Source: Pyrocephalus nanus (taxonomy: Eukaryota > Chordata > Aves > Passeriformes > Tyrannidae). Taken from it: DNA of 64,000 bases. The stretch lies in contig CM076264.1 in NCBI GenBank assembly GCA_038380795.1, positions 3,908,001-3,972,000 on the forward strand. The letters are read 5' to 3'. This document shows, in pieces, positions 51,019 to 64,000 of the stretch. The position numbers and the translations under genes were made by a program. Under the pieces are notes generated by a model. The model was given only the letters and a program-made list of their open reading frames with translations, was not told the origin of the DNA and made no database searches. Positions within the stretch are counted from its first letter, which is position 1; each line of letters starts with the position of its first letter.

Positions 51019-52716
51019 GATGATTTCTGAACGGTATCTGTGAGATCATAAAAAAAAAAATGCAGTGATTGTGGGAACGTAACAGATTTAATCATCTTTT
51101 AATCACTTACTATTAGTGATGATTTCTGAATGGTATCTGTGGGATCATAAAAAAAAATACATTGATTACAGGAATGTAACAGATATAAACGTTAAAAAAA
51201 ACCAAAAAACCCCAACATTTATTATCAGTCATGATTTCTGAATGTTATCTGTGAAATTATTTAAAAAATCATGTTTTTATGGGAATGTAACAGATTTAAT
51301 TATTTTTTACCGTTTACTCTCAGTGATGATTTCTGAACGGTATCTGTGAGATCATAAAAAAATGTAGTGATTACAGAAATGTAACAGATTTTAACATTTA
51401 AAAAACAAAAAACCAACCAACCAACCAACAAAAAATTAATTATCAGTCATGATTTCTGAATCTTACCTGTGAGAGTATATACAAAAAATGCAGTTTTTGC
51501 AGGAATGTAACAGATTTTACATTAAAAAAAAAAACCACCAAAAAAACCCCTTCTATTATCAATCATGATTTCTGAATGTTATCTCTAAGATTATTAAAAA
51601 ATGCAAGTTTTTATGGGAATGTAACAGATTTAATTATTTTTAGCCATTTACTCTCAGTGATGATTTCTGAACGGTTTCTGTGAGATTATAAAAAAATGCA
51701 GTCATTATTGGAATCAACAGATTTAATCATCTTTTATCACTTATCAGTCATGATTTCTGAATGGTATCTGTGAAATTATTAAAAAATCAACTTTTTATGG
51801 GAATGTAACAGATTTAAGAATTTTTTTACCATTTATTATCAGTCATGATTTCTGAATATCATCTGTGAGATTATAAAAAAATGCAGTGATTACAAGAATG
51901 TAACAGATTTAATCATCTTTTATCATTTACTATCAGTCATCAATTCTGGATGTTACCGCTGGGAGTATAAAAAAAATGCAGTGATTACAGGAATTTAACA
52001 GATTTAAACATTAAAAAAAAAACCACAACACCCATTACCTGTGAAATTATTAAAAAAAAAAAAAATCAAGTTTTTATGGGAATCTAACAGATTTCATGAT
52101 TTTTTATTATTTACTCTCAGAAATGATTTCTGAATATTATCTGTGAGATTAAAAAAAAAATGCAGTAATTATGGGAATGTAACAGATTTAAACATTTATA
52201 AAAAACACATTTCTTATCAGTCATGATTTCTGAATGTTATCTGTAAGATTATTAAAAAATTCAAGTTTTTATGGGAATGTAACAGATTTAATAATTTACC
52301 ATTTACTATCAGTGATGATTTCTGAATGTTTCTGTGAGATTATAAAAAAATGCAGTGATTGTGGGAATGGAACAGATTTAATCATCTTTTATCACTTACT
52401 ATCAGTCACTAATTCTGGATGTTACTTCTGAGAGTATAAAAAAAAAGGAAGTGATTATAGGAATTTAACAGATTTTAACAATTTTTTTTAAAATATCCCA
52501 TTTATTATCAGTGATGAAGTCTGAACATCATCTGTGAGATTATAAAAAAATGCAGCGATTATGGAAATGGAACAGATTTAAACACTAAAAAAAACCAAAC
52601 AAAAAACCATTTATTATTAGTCATGATTTCTGAGCATTATCTGTGAGATTATAAAAAAATTCAAGTTTTTATAGGAATGTAACAGATTTCATAATTTTTT
52701 ACCTTTTACTGTCAGT
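51019..52716. repeat. 1.69-kb satellite block, duplicate copy 1
   Basis: This block of several higher-order units is repeated directly and almost exactly by 52,717-54,409, whereas ordinary neighbouring units differ at many positions. Differences seen are mostly A-run lengths and a few single bases (for example GGGAACGTAACAG versus GGGAATGGAACAG early on, and ATTATTAAAA versus ATTACTAAAA late). Confidence 0.93.
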
Positions 52717-54409
52717 GATGATTTCTGAACGGTATCTGTGAGATCATAAAAAAATGCAGTGATTGTGGGAATGGAACAGATTTAATCATCTTTTAATCAC
52801 TTACTATTAGTGATGATTTCTGAATGGTATCTGTGGGATCATAAAAAAAAATACATTGATTACAGGAATGTAACAGATATAAACGTTAAAAAAAACCAAA
52901 AAACCCCAACATTTATTATCAGTCATGATTTCTGAATGTTATCTGTGAAATTATTTAAAAAATCATGTTTTTATGGGAATGTAACAGATTTAATTATTTT
53001 TTACCGTTTACTCTCAGTGATGATTTCTGAACGGTATCTGTGAGATCATAAAAAAATGCAGTGATTACAGAAATGTAACAGATTTTAACATTTAAAAAAC
53101 AAAAAACCAACCAACCAACCAACAAAAAATTAATTATCAGTCATGATTTCTGAATCTTACCTGTGAGAGTATATACAAAAAATGCAGTTTTTGCAGGAAT
53201 GTAACAGATTTTACATTAAAAAAAAAAAACACCAAAAAACCCCTTCTATTATCAATCATGATTTCTGAATGTTATCTCTAAGATTATTAAAAAATGCAAG
53301 TTTTTATGGGAATGTAACAGATTTAATTATTTTTAGCCATTTACTCTCAGTGATGATTTCTGAACGGTTTCTGTGAGATTATAAAAAAATGCAGTCATTA
53401 TTGGAATCAACAGATTTAATCATCTTTTATCACTTATCAGTCATGATTTCTGAATGGTATCTGTGAAATTATTAAAAAATCAACTTTTTATGGGAATGTA
53501 ACAGATTTAAGAATTTTTTTACCATTTATTATCAGTCATGATTTCTGAATATCATCTGTGAGATTATAAAAAAATGCAGTGATTACAAGAATGTAACAGA
53601 TTTAATCATCTTTTATCATTTACTATCAGTCATCAATTCTGGATGTTACCGCTGGGAGTATAAAAAAAATGCAGTGATTACAGGAATTTAACAGATTTAA
53701 ACATTAAAAAAAAAACCACAACACCCATTACCTGTGAAATTACTAAAAAAAAAAAAAATCAAGTTTTTATGGGAATCTAACAGATTTCATGATTTTTTAT
53801 TATTTACTCTCAGAAATGATTTCTGAATATTATCTGTGAGATTAAAAAAAAAATGCAGTAATTATGGGAATGTAACAGATTTAAACATTTATAAAAAACA
53901 CATTTCTTATCAGTCATGATTTCTGAATGTTATCTGTAAGATTATTAAAAAATTCAAGTTTTTATGGGAATGTAACAGATTTAATAATTTACCATTTACT
54001 ATCAGTGATGATTTCTGAATGTTTCTGTGAGATTATAAAAAAATGCAGTGATTGTGGGAATGGAACAGATTTAATCATCTTTTATCACTTACTATCAGTC
54101 ACTAATTCTGGATGTTACTTCTGAGAGTATAAAAAAAAAGGAAGTGATTATAGGAATTTAACAGATTTTAACAATTTTTTTTAAAATATCCCATTTATTA
54201 TCAGTGATGAAGTCTGAACATCATCTGTGAGATTATAAAAAAATGCAGCGATTATGGAAATGGAACAGATTTAAACACTAAAAAAAACCAAACAAAAAAC
54301 CATTTATTATTAGTCATGATTTCTGAGCATTATCTGTGAGATTATAAAAAAATTCAAGTTTTTATAGGAATGTAACAGATTTCATAATTTTTTACCTTTT
54401 ACTGTCAGT
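52717..54409. repeat. 1.69-kb satellite block, duplicate copy 2
   Basis: A direct copy of the preceding block at an offset of about 1,694 bp. Near-identity ends at about 54,415, where copy 1's continuation CTGAACGGTATCTGTGAG is replaced by CTGAATGTTTCTGTGAG. Unequal exchange or slipped repair between multi-unit blocks explains it. An assembly duplication is the alternative, but the scattered differences argue that both copies are real. Confidence 0.93.
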
Positions 54410-57400
54410 GATGATTTCTGAATGTTTCTGTGAGATCATAAAAAAATGCAGTGATTGTGGGAATGGAACAGATTTAATCATCTTTTATCACTTCCTATCA
54501 GTCATGAATTCTGGATGTTACCGCTGAGAGTATAAAAAAATGCAGTGATTACAGGAATGGAACAGATTTAAATTTTTTCAGAAAAAAAAAAAATCATTTC
54601 CTACCAGTCATGGTTTCTGAATGTTATCTGTGAAGTTATTAAAAAAAAAAAATCAAGTTTTTATGGGAATCTTAACCGATTTCATAATTTTTTACCATTT
54701 ACTCTCAGTGATGATTTCTGAATGTTATCTGTGAGATTATAAAAAAATGCAGCGATTACGGGAATGGAACAGATTTATTCATCTTTTATCACTATCAGTG
54801 ATGATTTCTGAACGGTATCTGTGGGATCATTAAAAAAATGCAGCGATTACAGGAATGGAACAGATATAAACATTAAAAAAAAAAAACAACACCCATTTAT
54901 TATCAGTCATGATTTCTGAATGTTATCTGTAAGATTAATAAAAAATTCAAGGTATTATGGGAATGTAACAGATTTAATAATTTTTTGCCATTTACTCTCA
55001 GTGATGATTTCTGAATATTTCTGTGAAATTATTAAAAAATGCAGTGATTGTGAGAATGGAACAGATTTAAACATTTAAAAAAACAACAAACAAAAACCCA
55101 TTTATTATCAGTCATGATTCCTGAATGTTTCTGTGAAGTTATAAAAATATGCAGTGATTGTGGGAATGTAACAGATTTAATCATCTTTCATCATTTACCA
55201 TCAGTCATCAATTCTGGTTGTTACCGCTTAGAGTATAAAAAAAATGCGGTGATTATAGGAATTTAACAGATTTAAACATTAAAAAAAAAACAAACAAAAC
55301 CCCATTTATTATCAGTCATGATTTCTGAATGTTATAAGTGAAATTTTTAAAAAAAATCAAGTTTTTATGGGAATGTAACATTTAATATTTTTTACCATTT
55401 ACTCTCAGTGATGATTTCTGAATGGTATCTGTGAGATCATAAAAAAATGCAGTGATTACAGAAATGTAACAGATTTTAACATTTAAAAAACAAAAAAACA
55501 ACCAACCAACAAAAAATTAATTATCAGTCATGATTTCTGAATGTTACCTGTGAGAGTATATACAAAAAATGCAGTTTTCACAGGAATGGAACATATTTTA
55601 CATTAAAAAAAAACCTAAAAAACCCCCCATCTATTATCAGTCATGATTTCTGAATGCTATCTGTAAGATTATTAAAAAATTCAAGTTTTTATGGGAATGT
55701 AACAGATTTAATTATGTTTTGCCATTTACTGTCAGTGATGATTTCTGAATGTTATCTGTGAGATTTTAAAAAAATGCAGTCATTATTGGAATGGAACAGA
55801 TGTAATCATCTTTTATCACTTATCAGTCCTGATTTCTGAATGGTATCTGTGAAATTATTTTAAAAAATAAACTTTTTATGGGAATGTAACAGATTTAATA
55901 ATTTTTTACTATTCACTCTCAGTGATGATTTCTGAATATTATCTGTGAGATTATTAAAAAAGCAGTGATTGTGGGAATGTAACAGATTTAATCATCTTTC
56001 ATCATTTACTGTCAGTCACTAATTCTGGATGTTACCTCTGAGAGTATAAAACCAATGCAGTGCTTATAGGAATTTAACAGATTTAAACATTAAAAAAAAA
56101 ACCAAACAAACAAAACCCCATTTATTATCAGTCATGATTTCTGAATGTTATCTGTGAGATTAATAAAAAATTCAAGGTATTATGGGAATGTAACAGATTT
56201 AATAATTTTTTACTATTTACTCTCAGTGATGATTTCTGAACATTATCTGTGAGATTATAAAAAAATGCAGTGATTGTGGGAATGGAACAGATTTAATCAT
56301 CCTTTATCACTATCAGTGATGATTTCTGAACGGTATCTGTGGGATCATAAAAAAATGCAGTGATTACAGAAATGTAACAGATTTTAACATATAAAAACAA
56401 AAAAACAACCAACCAACAAAAAATTAGTTATCAGTCATGATTTCTGAATGTTACCTGTGAGAGTATGTAAAAAAATGCAGTTTTTATGGGAATGGAACAG
56501 ATTTCAACATTAAAAAAAAAAACAAAAAACCCCCCCATCTATTATCAGTCATGATTTCTGAATATTATCTGTAAGATTATTAAAAAATTCATGTTTTTAT
56601 GGGAATGTAACAGATTTAATAATTTACCATTTACTATCAGTGTTGATTTCTGAATGTTTCTGTGAGATTATTAAAAAATGCAGTGATTGTGGGAATGGAA
56701 CAGATTTAATCATCTTTCATCATTTACGATCAGTCACTAATTCTGGATGTTACTTCTGAGAGTATAAAAAAAAAGAAGTGATTATAGGAATTTAACAGAT
56801 TTTAACAATTTTTTTTAAATATCCCATTTATTATCAGTGATGAAGTCTGAACATCATCTATTAGATTATAAAAAAATGCAGCGATTATGGGAATGGAACA
56901 GATTTAAACACTAAAAAAAACCAAACAAAAAACCATTTATTATCAGTCATGATTTCTGAGCATTATCTGTGAGATTATTAAAAAATTCAAGTTTTTATAG
57001 GAATGTAACAGATTTCATAATTTTTTACCATTTATTGTCAGTGATGATTTCTGAATGTTATCTGTGAGATAATAAAAAAATGCAGTGATTGTGGGAATGT
57101 AACAGATTTAATCATCTTTTATCACTTACTATTAGTGATGATTTCTGAATGGTATCTGTGGGATCATTAAAAAATACATTGATTACAGAAATGTAACAGA
57201 CTTAAACATTAAAAAAAACCCAAACCCCACATTTATTATCAGTCATGATTTCTGAATATTATCTGTGATAAAAAAAAAAATGCAGCAATTATGGGAATGG
57301 AACAGATTTAAACATTTAAAAAAAACAAACAAAAACCCATTTATTATCAGTCATGATTTCTGAGCATTATCTGTGAGATTATAAAAAAATTCAAGTTTTT

Positions 57401-60400
57401 ATAGGAATGTAACAGATTTCATAATTTTTTACCATTTACTCTCAGTGATGATTTCTGAACGGTATCTGAGATTATAAAAAAATGCAGTGATTGTGGGAAT
57501 GGAACAGATTTATTCATCTTTTATCACTATCAGTGATGATTTCTGAACGGTATCTGTGGGATCATTAAAAAAATGCAGCGATTACAGGAATGGAACAGAT
57601 ATAAACATTAAAAAAAAAACCCCAACACCCATTTATTATCAGTCATGATTTCTGAATGTTATCTGTGAGATTAATAAAAAATTCAAGGTATTATGGGAAT
57701 GTAACAGATTTAATAATTTTTTGCCATTTACTCTCAGTGATGATTTTTGAATGTTTCTGTGAAATTACAAAAAAATGCAGTGATTTTGGGAATTGAACAG
57801 ATTTAATCCTCTTTTATCATTTACTGTCAGTCACTAATTCTGAATGGTACCTGTGAGAGTATAAAAAAATGCAGTGATTACAGGAATGGAACAAATTTAA
57901 ATTTTTTCAAAAAAAATTTAAATCATTTCCTACCAGTCATGATTTCTTAATGTTATCTGTGAAGTTATTAAAAAAAAAATCAAGTTTTTATGGGAATCTG
58001 ACAGATTTCATCATTTTTTACTATTTACTCTCAGTGATGATTTCTGAACATTATCTGTGAGATTATAAAAAAATGCAGTGATTGTGGAAATGGAACAGAT
58101 TTAATCATCCTTTATCACTTACTATCAGTGATGATTTCTGGATGGTATCTGTCAGATCATAAAAAAATGCAGTGATTACAGAAATGTAACAGATTTTATC
58201 ATTTAAAAAACAAAAAACCAACCAACCAACAAAAAATTAATTATCAGTCATGATTTCTAAATGTTACCTGTGAGAGTATGTAAAAAAATGCAGTTTTACA
58301 GGAATGTAACAGATTTTAACATTAAAAAAAAAAAAAAACACACACAAAAAAAAACCCACAAACCCCATCTATTATCAGTCATGATTTCTGAATGTTATCT
58401 GTAAGATTATTAAAAAATTCAAGTTTTTATGGGAATGTAACAGATTTAATTATTTTTTGCCATTTACTCTCAGTGATGATTTCTGAACGGTATCTGTGAG
58501 ATTATAAAAAATGCAGTCATTATTGGAATGGAAGAGATTTAATCATCGTTTATCACTTATCAGTCATGATTTCTGAATGTTATCTGTGAAATTATTAAAA
58601 AATCAATTTTTTATGGGAATGTAACAGATTTACAATTTTTTTACCATTTATTATCAGTGATGATTTCTGAACGGTTTCTGTGAGATTATAAAAAAATGTA
58701 GTGATTACAAGAATGTAACAGATTTAATCATTTTTTATCATTTACTATCAGTCATCAATTCTGGATGTTACCTCTGAAAGTATAAAAAAAATGCAGTGAT
58801 TACAGGAATTTAACAGATTTAAACATTAAAAAAAAATACCACAACACCCATTTATTATCAGTCATGATTTCTGAGCATTATCTGTGAGATTATTAAAAAA
58901 TTCAAGTTTTTATGGAAACGTAACAGATTTAATAATTTTTTACCATTTTCTATCAGTGATGATTTCTGAATATTTCTGTGAGATTATAAAAAAATGCAGT
59001 GATTCTGGGAATGTAACAGATTTAATCATATTTTATCATTTACAATCAGTCACTAATTCTGGATGTTACTTCTGAGAGTATAAAAAACAAGGAAGTGATT
59101 ATAGGAATTTAACAGATTTTAACAATTTTTTTTAAAATATCCCATTTATTATCAGTCATGATTTCTGAACATCATCTGTGAGATAATAAAAAAATGCAGT
59201 GATTGTGGGAATGTAATAGATTTAATCATCTTTTATTACTAACTATCAGTGATAATTTCTGAATGGTATCTGTGGGATCATTAAAAAATACATTGATTAC
59301 AGGAATGTAACAGACTTAAACATTAAAAAAACGAAAAAACCCCCCCATTTATTATCAGTCATGATTTCTGAATGTTATCTGTGAAATTATTTAAAAAATC
59401 ATGTTTTTATGGGAATGTAACAGATTTAATTATTTTTAACCATTTACTCTCAGTGATGATTTCTGAACGGTTTCTGTGAGATTATAAAAAAATGCAGTGA
59501 TTGTGGGAATGGAACAGATTTAATCATCTTATATCATTTACTATCAGTCACCAATTCTGGATGTTACCGCTGGGAGTATAAAAAAATGCAGTGATTACAG
59601 GAATAGAACAGATTTTAACATTAAAAAAAAAAAAATATTATCAGTCATGATTTCTGAATGTTATCTGTGAAATTATTTTAAAAAATAATTTTTTTATGGG
59701 AATGTAACAGATTTAAGAATTTTTTACTATTTACTATCAGTCATGATTTCTGAACATTATCTGTGAGATTATAAAAAAATGCATTGATTACAAGAATGTA
59801 ATAGATTTATTCATCTTTTATCATTTACTATCAGTCACTAATTCTGGATGTTTCCTCTGAGAGTATAAAAAAAAGGAAGTGATTATAGGAATTTAACACA
59901 TTTTAACAATTTTTTTAAAATATCCCATTTATTATCAGTGATGATTTCTGAACATCATCTGTGAGATGATAAAAAATTGCAGTGATTGTGGGAATGGAAC
60001 AGATTTAATCATCTTTTATCATTTACTATCAGTCAGGAATTCTGAAGGTTACCTGCGAGAGTATAAAAAAAATGCAGTGATTACAGGAATGGAACAGATT
60101 TAAATTAAAAAAAAAAACAAACAAGCATTTCCGATCAGTCATGATTTCTGAATGTTTTTATGGGAATGTAACAGATTTAATTATTTTTTACCATTTACTC
60201 TCAGTGATGATTTCTGAACGGTTTCTGTGAGATTATAAAAAAATGCAGTGATTGTGGGAATGGAACAGATTTAATCATCTTCTATCACTATCAGTGATGA
60301 TTTCTGGATGGTATCTGTGAGATCATAAAAAAATGCAGTGATTACAGGAATGTAACAGATTTTAACATTAAAAACCAACCAACCAACCAACAAAAAATTA

Positions 60401-63400
60401 ATTATCAGTCATGATTTCTGAATGTTACCTGTGAGAGTATATAAAAAATGCAATTTTTACAGGAATGTAACAGATTTTAACATTAATAAAAAAACAAACA
60501 AAACCCCATCTATTATCAGTCATGATTTCTGAACATTATCTGTGAGGTTATTAAAAAATGCAGTGATTACGAGAATGTAACAGATTCAATCATCTTTTAT
60601 CATTTACTATCAGTCACTAATTCTGGATGTTTCCTCTGAGAGTATAAAAAAATGCGGTGATTACAGGAATTTAACAGATTTAAACATTAAAAAAAAACTA
60701 AACAAAACCCCATTTATTATCAGTCATGATTTCTGAATGTTATCTGTGAAATTATTAAAAAAATCAAGTTTTTATGGGAATGTAACAGATTTCATTATTT
60801 TTTACTCAGGGATGATTTCTGAGCATTATCTGTGAGATTATAAAAAAACGCAGCGATTGTGGGAATGTAACAGATTTAATCATCTTTTATTACTAACTAT
60901 CAGTCATGAATTCTGAATGTTACCTTTGAGAGTGTAAAAAAATGCAGATTACAGGAATGGAACAGATTTAAATTTTTCTTTAAAAAAACCCATTTCCTAT
61001 CAGTCATGGTTTCTGAATGTTATCTGTGAAATGACTAAAAAAAAAAATCAAGTTTTTATGGGAATCTAACAGATTTCATCATTTTTTACTATTTACTCTC
61101 AGTGATGATTTCTGAACATTATCTGTGAGATTATAAAAAAATGCAGTGATTATGGGAATGAAACAGATTTAATCATCCTTTATCACTTACTCTCAGTGAT
61201 GATTTCTGGATGGTATCTGTGAGATCATAAAAAAATGCAGTGATTACAGAAATGTAACAGATTTTAACATTTAAAAAACCAAAAACCAACCAAACAACAA
61301 AAAATTAAGTTATCAGTCATGATTTCTGAATGTTTCTGTGGGAGTATATAAAAAAATGCAAGTTTTACAGGAATGTAACAGATTTTAACATTAAAAAAAA
61401 AAAAAACCAAACAAAACCTCATCTATTATCAGTCATGATTTCTGAATGTTATCTGAGAGATTATTAAAAAATTCAAATTTTTATGGGAATGTAACAGCTT
61501 TAATAATTTTTTGCCATTTACTCTCAGTGATGATTTCTGAATGTTTCTGTGAGATTATAAAAAAATGCAGTGATTCTGGGAATGGAACACATTTAATCAT
61601 CTTTTATCATTTACTATCAGTCACTAATTCTGGATGTTACTTCTGAGAGTATAAAAAAAAGGAAGTGATTATAGGAATTTAACAGATTTTAACAATTTTT
61701 TTAAAATATCCCATTTATTATCAGTGATGATTTCTGAACATCATCTGTGAGATTATAAAAAAATGCAGTGATTGTGGGAATGGAACAGATTTAATCATCT
61801 TTTATCACTTACTGACAGTCATGAATTCTGAATGTTACCTGTGATTAAAAAAAAAAAATGCAGTGATTACAGGAATGTAACAGGCTTAAACATAAAAAAA
61901 ACCAACCCACATTTATTATCCGTCATGATTTCTGAATGTAATCTGTGAAATTATTAAAAAATCACATTTTTATGGGAATGTAACAGATTTAATTATTTTT
62001 TACCATTTTTTCTCAGTGATGATTTCTGAATGTTTCTGTGAAATTACAAAAAAATGCAGTGATTGTGGGAATGGAACAGATTTAATCATCTTTTATCACT
62101 TCCTATCAGTCCTGAATTCTGAATGTTACCTTTGAGAGTATAAAAAAATGCAGTGATTACAGGAATGGAACAGATTTAAACATTTAAAAAAACAACAAAC
62201 AAAAAACCATTTATTATCAGTCATGATTTCTGAATGTTTCTCTGAAGTTATAAAAAAATGCAGTGATTGTGGGAATGGAACAGATTTAATCATCTTTTAT
62301 CATTTACTGTCTGTCACTAATTCTGGATGTTACCGCTGAGAGTATAAAAAAAAATGCAGTGATTACAGGAATGGAACAGATTTAAATTTAAAAAAAAAAA
62401 AAAATCATTTCCTACCAGTCATCATTTCTTAATGTTATCTGTGAAGTTATTAAAAATTTTTATGGGAATCTAACAGATTTCATCATTTTTTCCTATTTAC
62501 TCTCAGTGATGTTTTCTGATTTAAACATTAAAAAAAACCAACCAAAAAGCATTTATTATCAGTCATGATTTCTGAGCATTATCTGTGAGATTATTAAAAA
62601 AATCAAGGTTTTTTGGGAATGTAACAGATTTCATAATTATTTACTATTTACTCTCAGTGATGATTTCTGAACATTTTCTGTGAGATTATAAAAAAATGCA
62701 GTGATTGTGGGAATGGAACAGATTTAATCATCTTTTATCACTTCCTATCAGTCATGAATTCTGGATGTTACCTTTGAGAGTATAAAAAAAATGCAGTGAT
62801 TACAGGACTGGAAGAGATTTAAATTTTTTCAAAAAAAAAATCATTTCCTATCAGTCATGATTTCTGAATGTTATCTGTGAGATTATTAAAAAATTCAAGT
62901 TTTTATGGGAATGTAACAGATTTCATAATTTTTTACCATTTACTCTCAGTGATGATTTCTAAACGGTATCTGTGAGATCATAAAAAAATGCAGTGATTGT
63001 GGGAATGGAACAGATTTAATCATCTTTTAATCACTTACTATTAGTGATGATTTCTGAATGGTATCTGTGGGATCATTAAAAAATACATTGATTACAGAAA
63101 TGTAACAGACTTAAACATTAAAAAAAAAACACCAACCCACATTTATTATCAGTCATGATTTCTGAATGTTATCTGTGAAATTATTGAAAAATCACATTTT
63201 TATGGGAATGTAACATTTAATAATTTGTTACCATTTACTCTCAGTGATGATTTCTGAATGTTTCTGTGAAGTTATAAAAAAATGCAGTGATCGTGGGAAT
63301 GGAACAGATTTTAACATTTAAAAAAACAACAAACAAAAACCCATTTATTATCAGTCATGATTCCTGAATGTTACCTGTGAGATTATAAAAAAATGCAGTG

Positions 63401-64000
63401 ATTGTGGGAATGGAACAGATTTAATCATCTTTTATCATTTACTGTCAGTCACTAATTCTGAATGGTACCTGTGAGAGTATAAAAATTGCAGTGATTACAG
63501 GAATGGAACAGATTTAAATTTTTTTAAAAAATGAAAAACACTTCTTATCAATCATGGTTTCTGAATATTAGCTGTGAAATTAATGAAAAAAAATCAAGTT
63601 TTTATGGGAATCTAACAGATTTCATGATTTTTTACCATTTACTCTCAGTGATGATTTCTGAACATTATCTGTGAGATTATAAAAAAATGCAGTAATTATG
63701 GGAATGTAACAGATTTAAACATTTAAAAAACCCACATTTCTTATCAGTCATGATTTCTGAATGTTATCTGTGAGATTATTAAAAAATTCAAGTTTTTATG
63801 GGAATGTAACAGATTTAATAATTTACCATTTACTATCAGTGATGATTTCTGAATGTTTCTGTGAGATTATAAAAAACTGCAGTGATTATAAGAATGTAAC
63901 ACATTTAATCATCCTTTATCACTATCAGTAATGATTTCTGGATGGTATCTGTGAGATCATTAAAAAAATGCAGTTTTTATGGGAGTGTAACAGATTTAAT

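Larger units (their letters stand above)
47580..64000. repeat. Satellite array, about 95-bp monomers in a trimeric higher-order unit of about 295-300 bp
   Basis: From about 47,580 to the window edge the sequence is one head-to-tail tandem array, so at least 16.4 kb and roughly 55 higher-order units. Each monomer has a shared core: TCAGTCATGATTTCTGAATG, a GTTATCTGTGAGATTAT block, an A-run, a variable half, then GGGAATGTAACAGATTTAA. Three monomer types alternate. Type A (about 95 bp) has TTATTATCAGTCATG and CAAGTTTTTATGGG. Type B (about 93 bp) has ACTCTCAGTGATG and GCAGTGATTGTGGGAATGG. Type C (about 109 bp) has CAGTCACTAATTCTGGATG or similar and GCAGTGATTACAGG, with an A/C-rich tail (AAAAACCAAACAAAACCCC-like). 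Spacings of type A starts, for example about 48,236, 48,543, 48,837 and 49,128, show the period. It is very AT-rich and nearly CpG-free. Short open frames inside it are repeat by-products. Function is unknown; candidates are pericentromeric or interstitial heterochromatin. Confidence 0.97.

Noticed and set aside
52234..54124. Repeated 65-residue open frames in the satellite, identical at 52,234 and 53,927, with relatives at 58,884 and 61,446
   Set aside because: They cross monomer borders and recur because the DNA repeats. Monomer lengths vary in ways that break the frame elsewhere, and there is no promoter, splice or protein-family signal.
47580..64000. CENP-B box in the satellite
   Set aside because: The canonical pattern TTCG....A..CGGG is not present; the array is nearly free of CpG.
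47580..64000. CRISPR-like array
   Set aside because: Repeats are contiguous, diverged and without unique spacers, in vertebrate DNA; this is a satellite.

Overview
The window looks like avian nuclear DNA and is almost entirely non-coding. Three decayed CR1 LINE copies have the sequence of bird CR1 families, and a short exon at the far left encodes the start of MAD2L1. I did not identify the species. In mammals, as I recall, the flank upstream of MAD2L1 is a long gene-poor interval leading to PRDM5, and this window fits that picture. I see no zinc-finger exons of PRDM5 here.

Layout. (1) Positions 1 to about 620 are a CpG-rich promoter island. It contains MAD2L1 coding exon 1 on the minus strand (144-222), which ends at a clean splice donor; the rest of the gene lies left of the window. 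(2) From about 620 to 47,580 is single-copy AT-rich DNA without a securely recognisable gene. It holds three CR1 fragments (about 8,020-8,211, 11,880-12,533 and 32,701-32,856), a few short tandem or inverted repeats, homopolymer runs, and some stretches rich in homeodomain-type motifs that could be conserved regulatory DNA. One pair of plus-strand exon-like segments (42,364-42,566 and 45,375-45,441) has good splice sites and joins in frame. It is the best candidate for an unrecognised gene, but chance is not excluded. (3) From about 47,580 to the right edge (at least 16.4 kb) is one unbroken satellite array. Its monomers are about 93-109 bp, of three related types (A, B, C), arranged as a higher-order unit of about 295-300 bp with occasional two-monomer units of about 200 bp. 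A block of about 1.69 kb in the array has been duplicated recently and nearly identically (51,019-52,716 and 52,717-54,409).

The striking content is therefore structural. A large, AT-rich satellite with alpha-satellite-like higher-order organisation, but different sequence, lies about 47 kb upstream of the spindle-checkpoint gene MAD2L1. No protein machinery or operon-like system is present. The many short open frames in the satellite are by-products of repeat periodicity.
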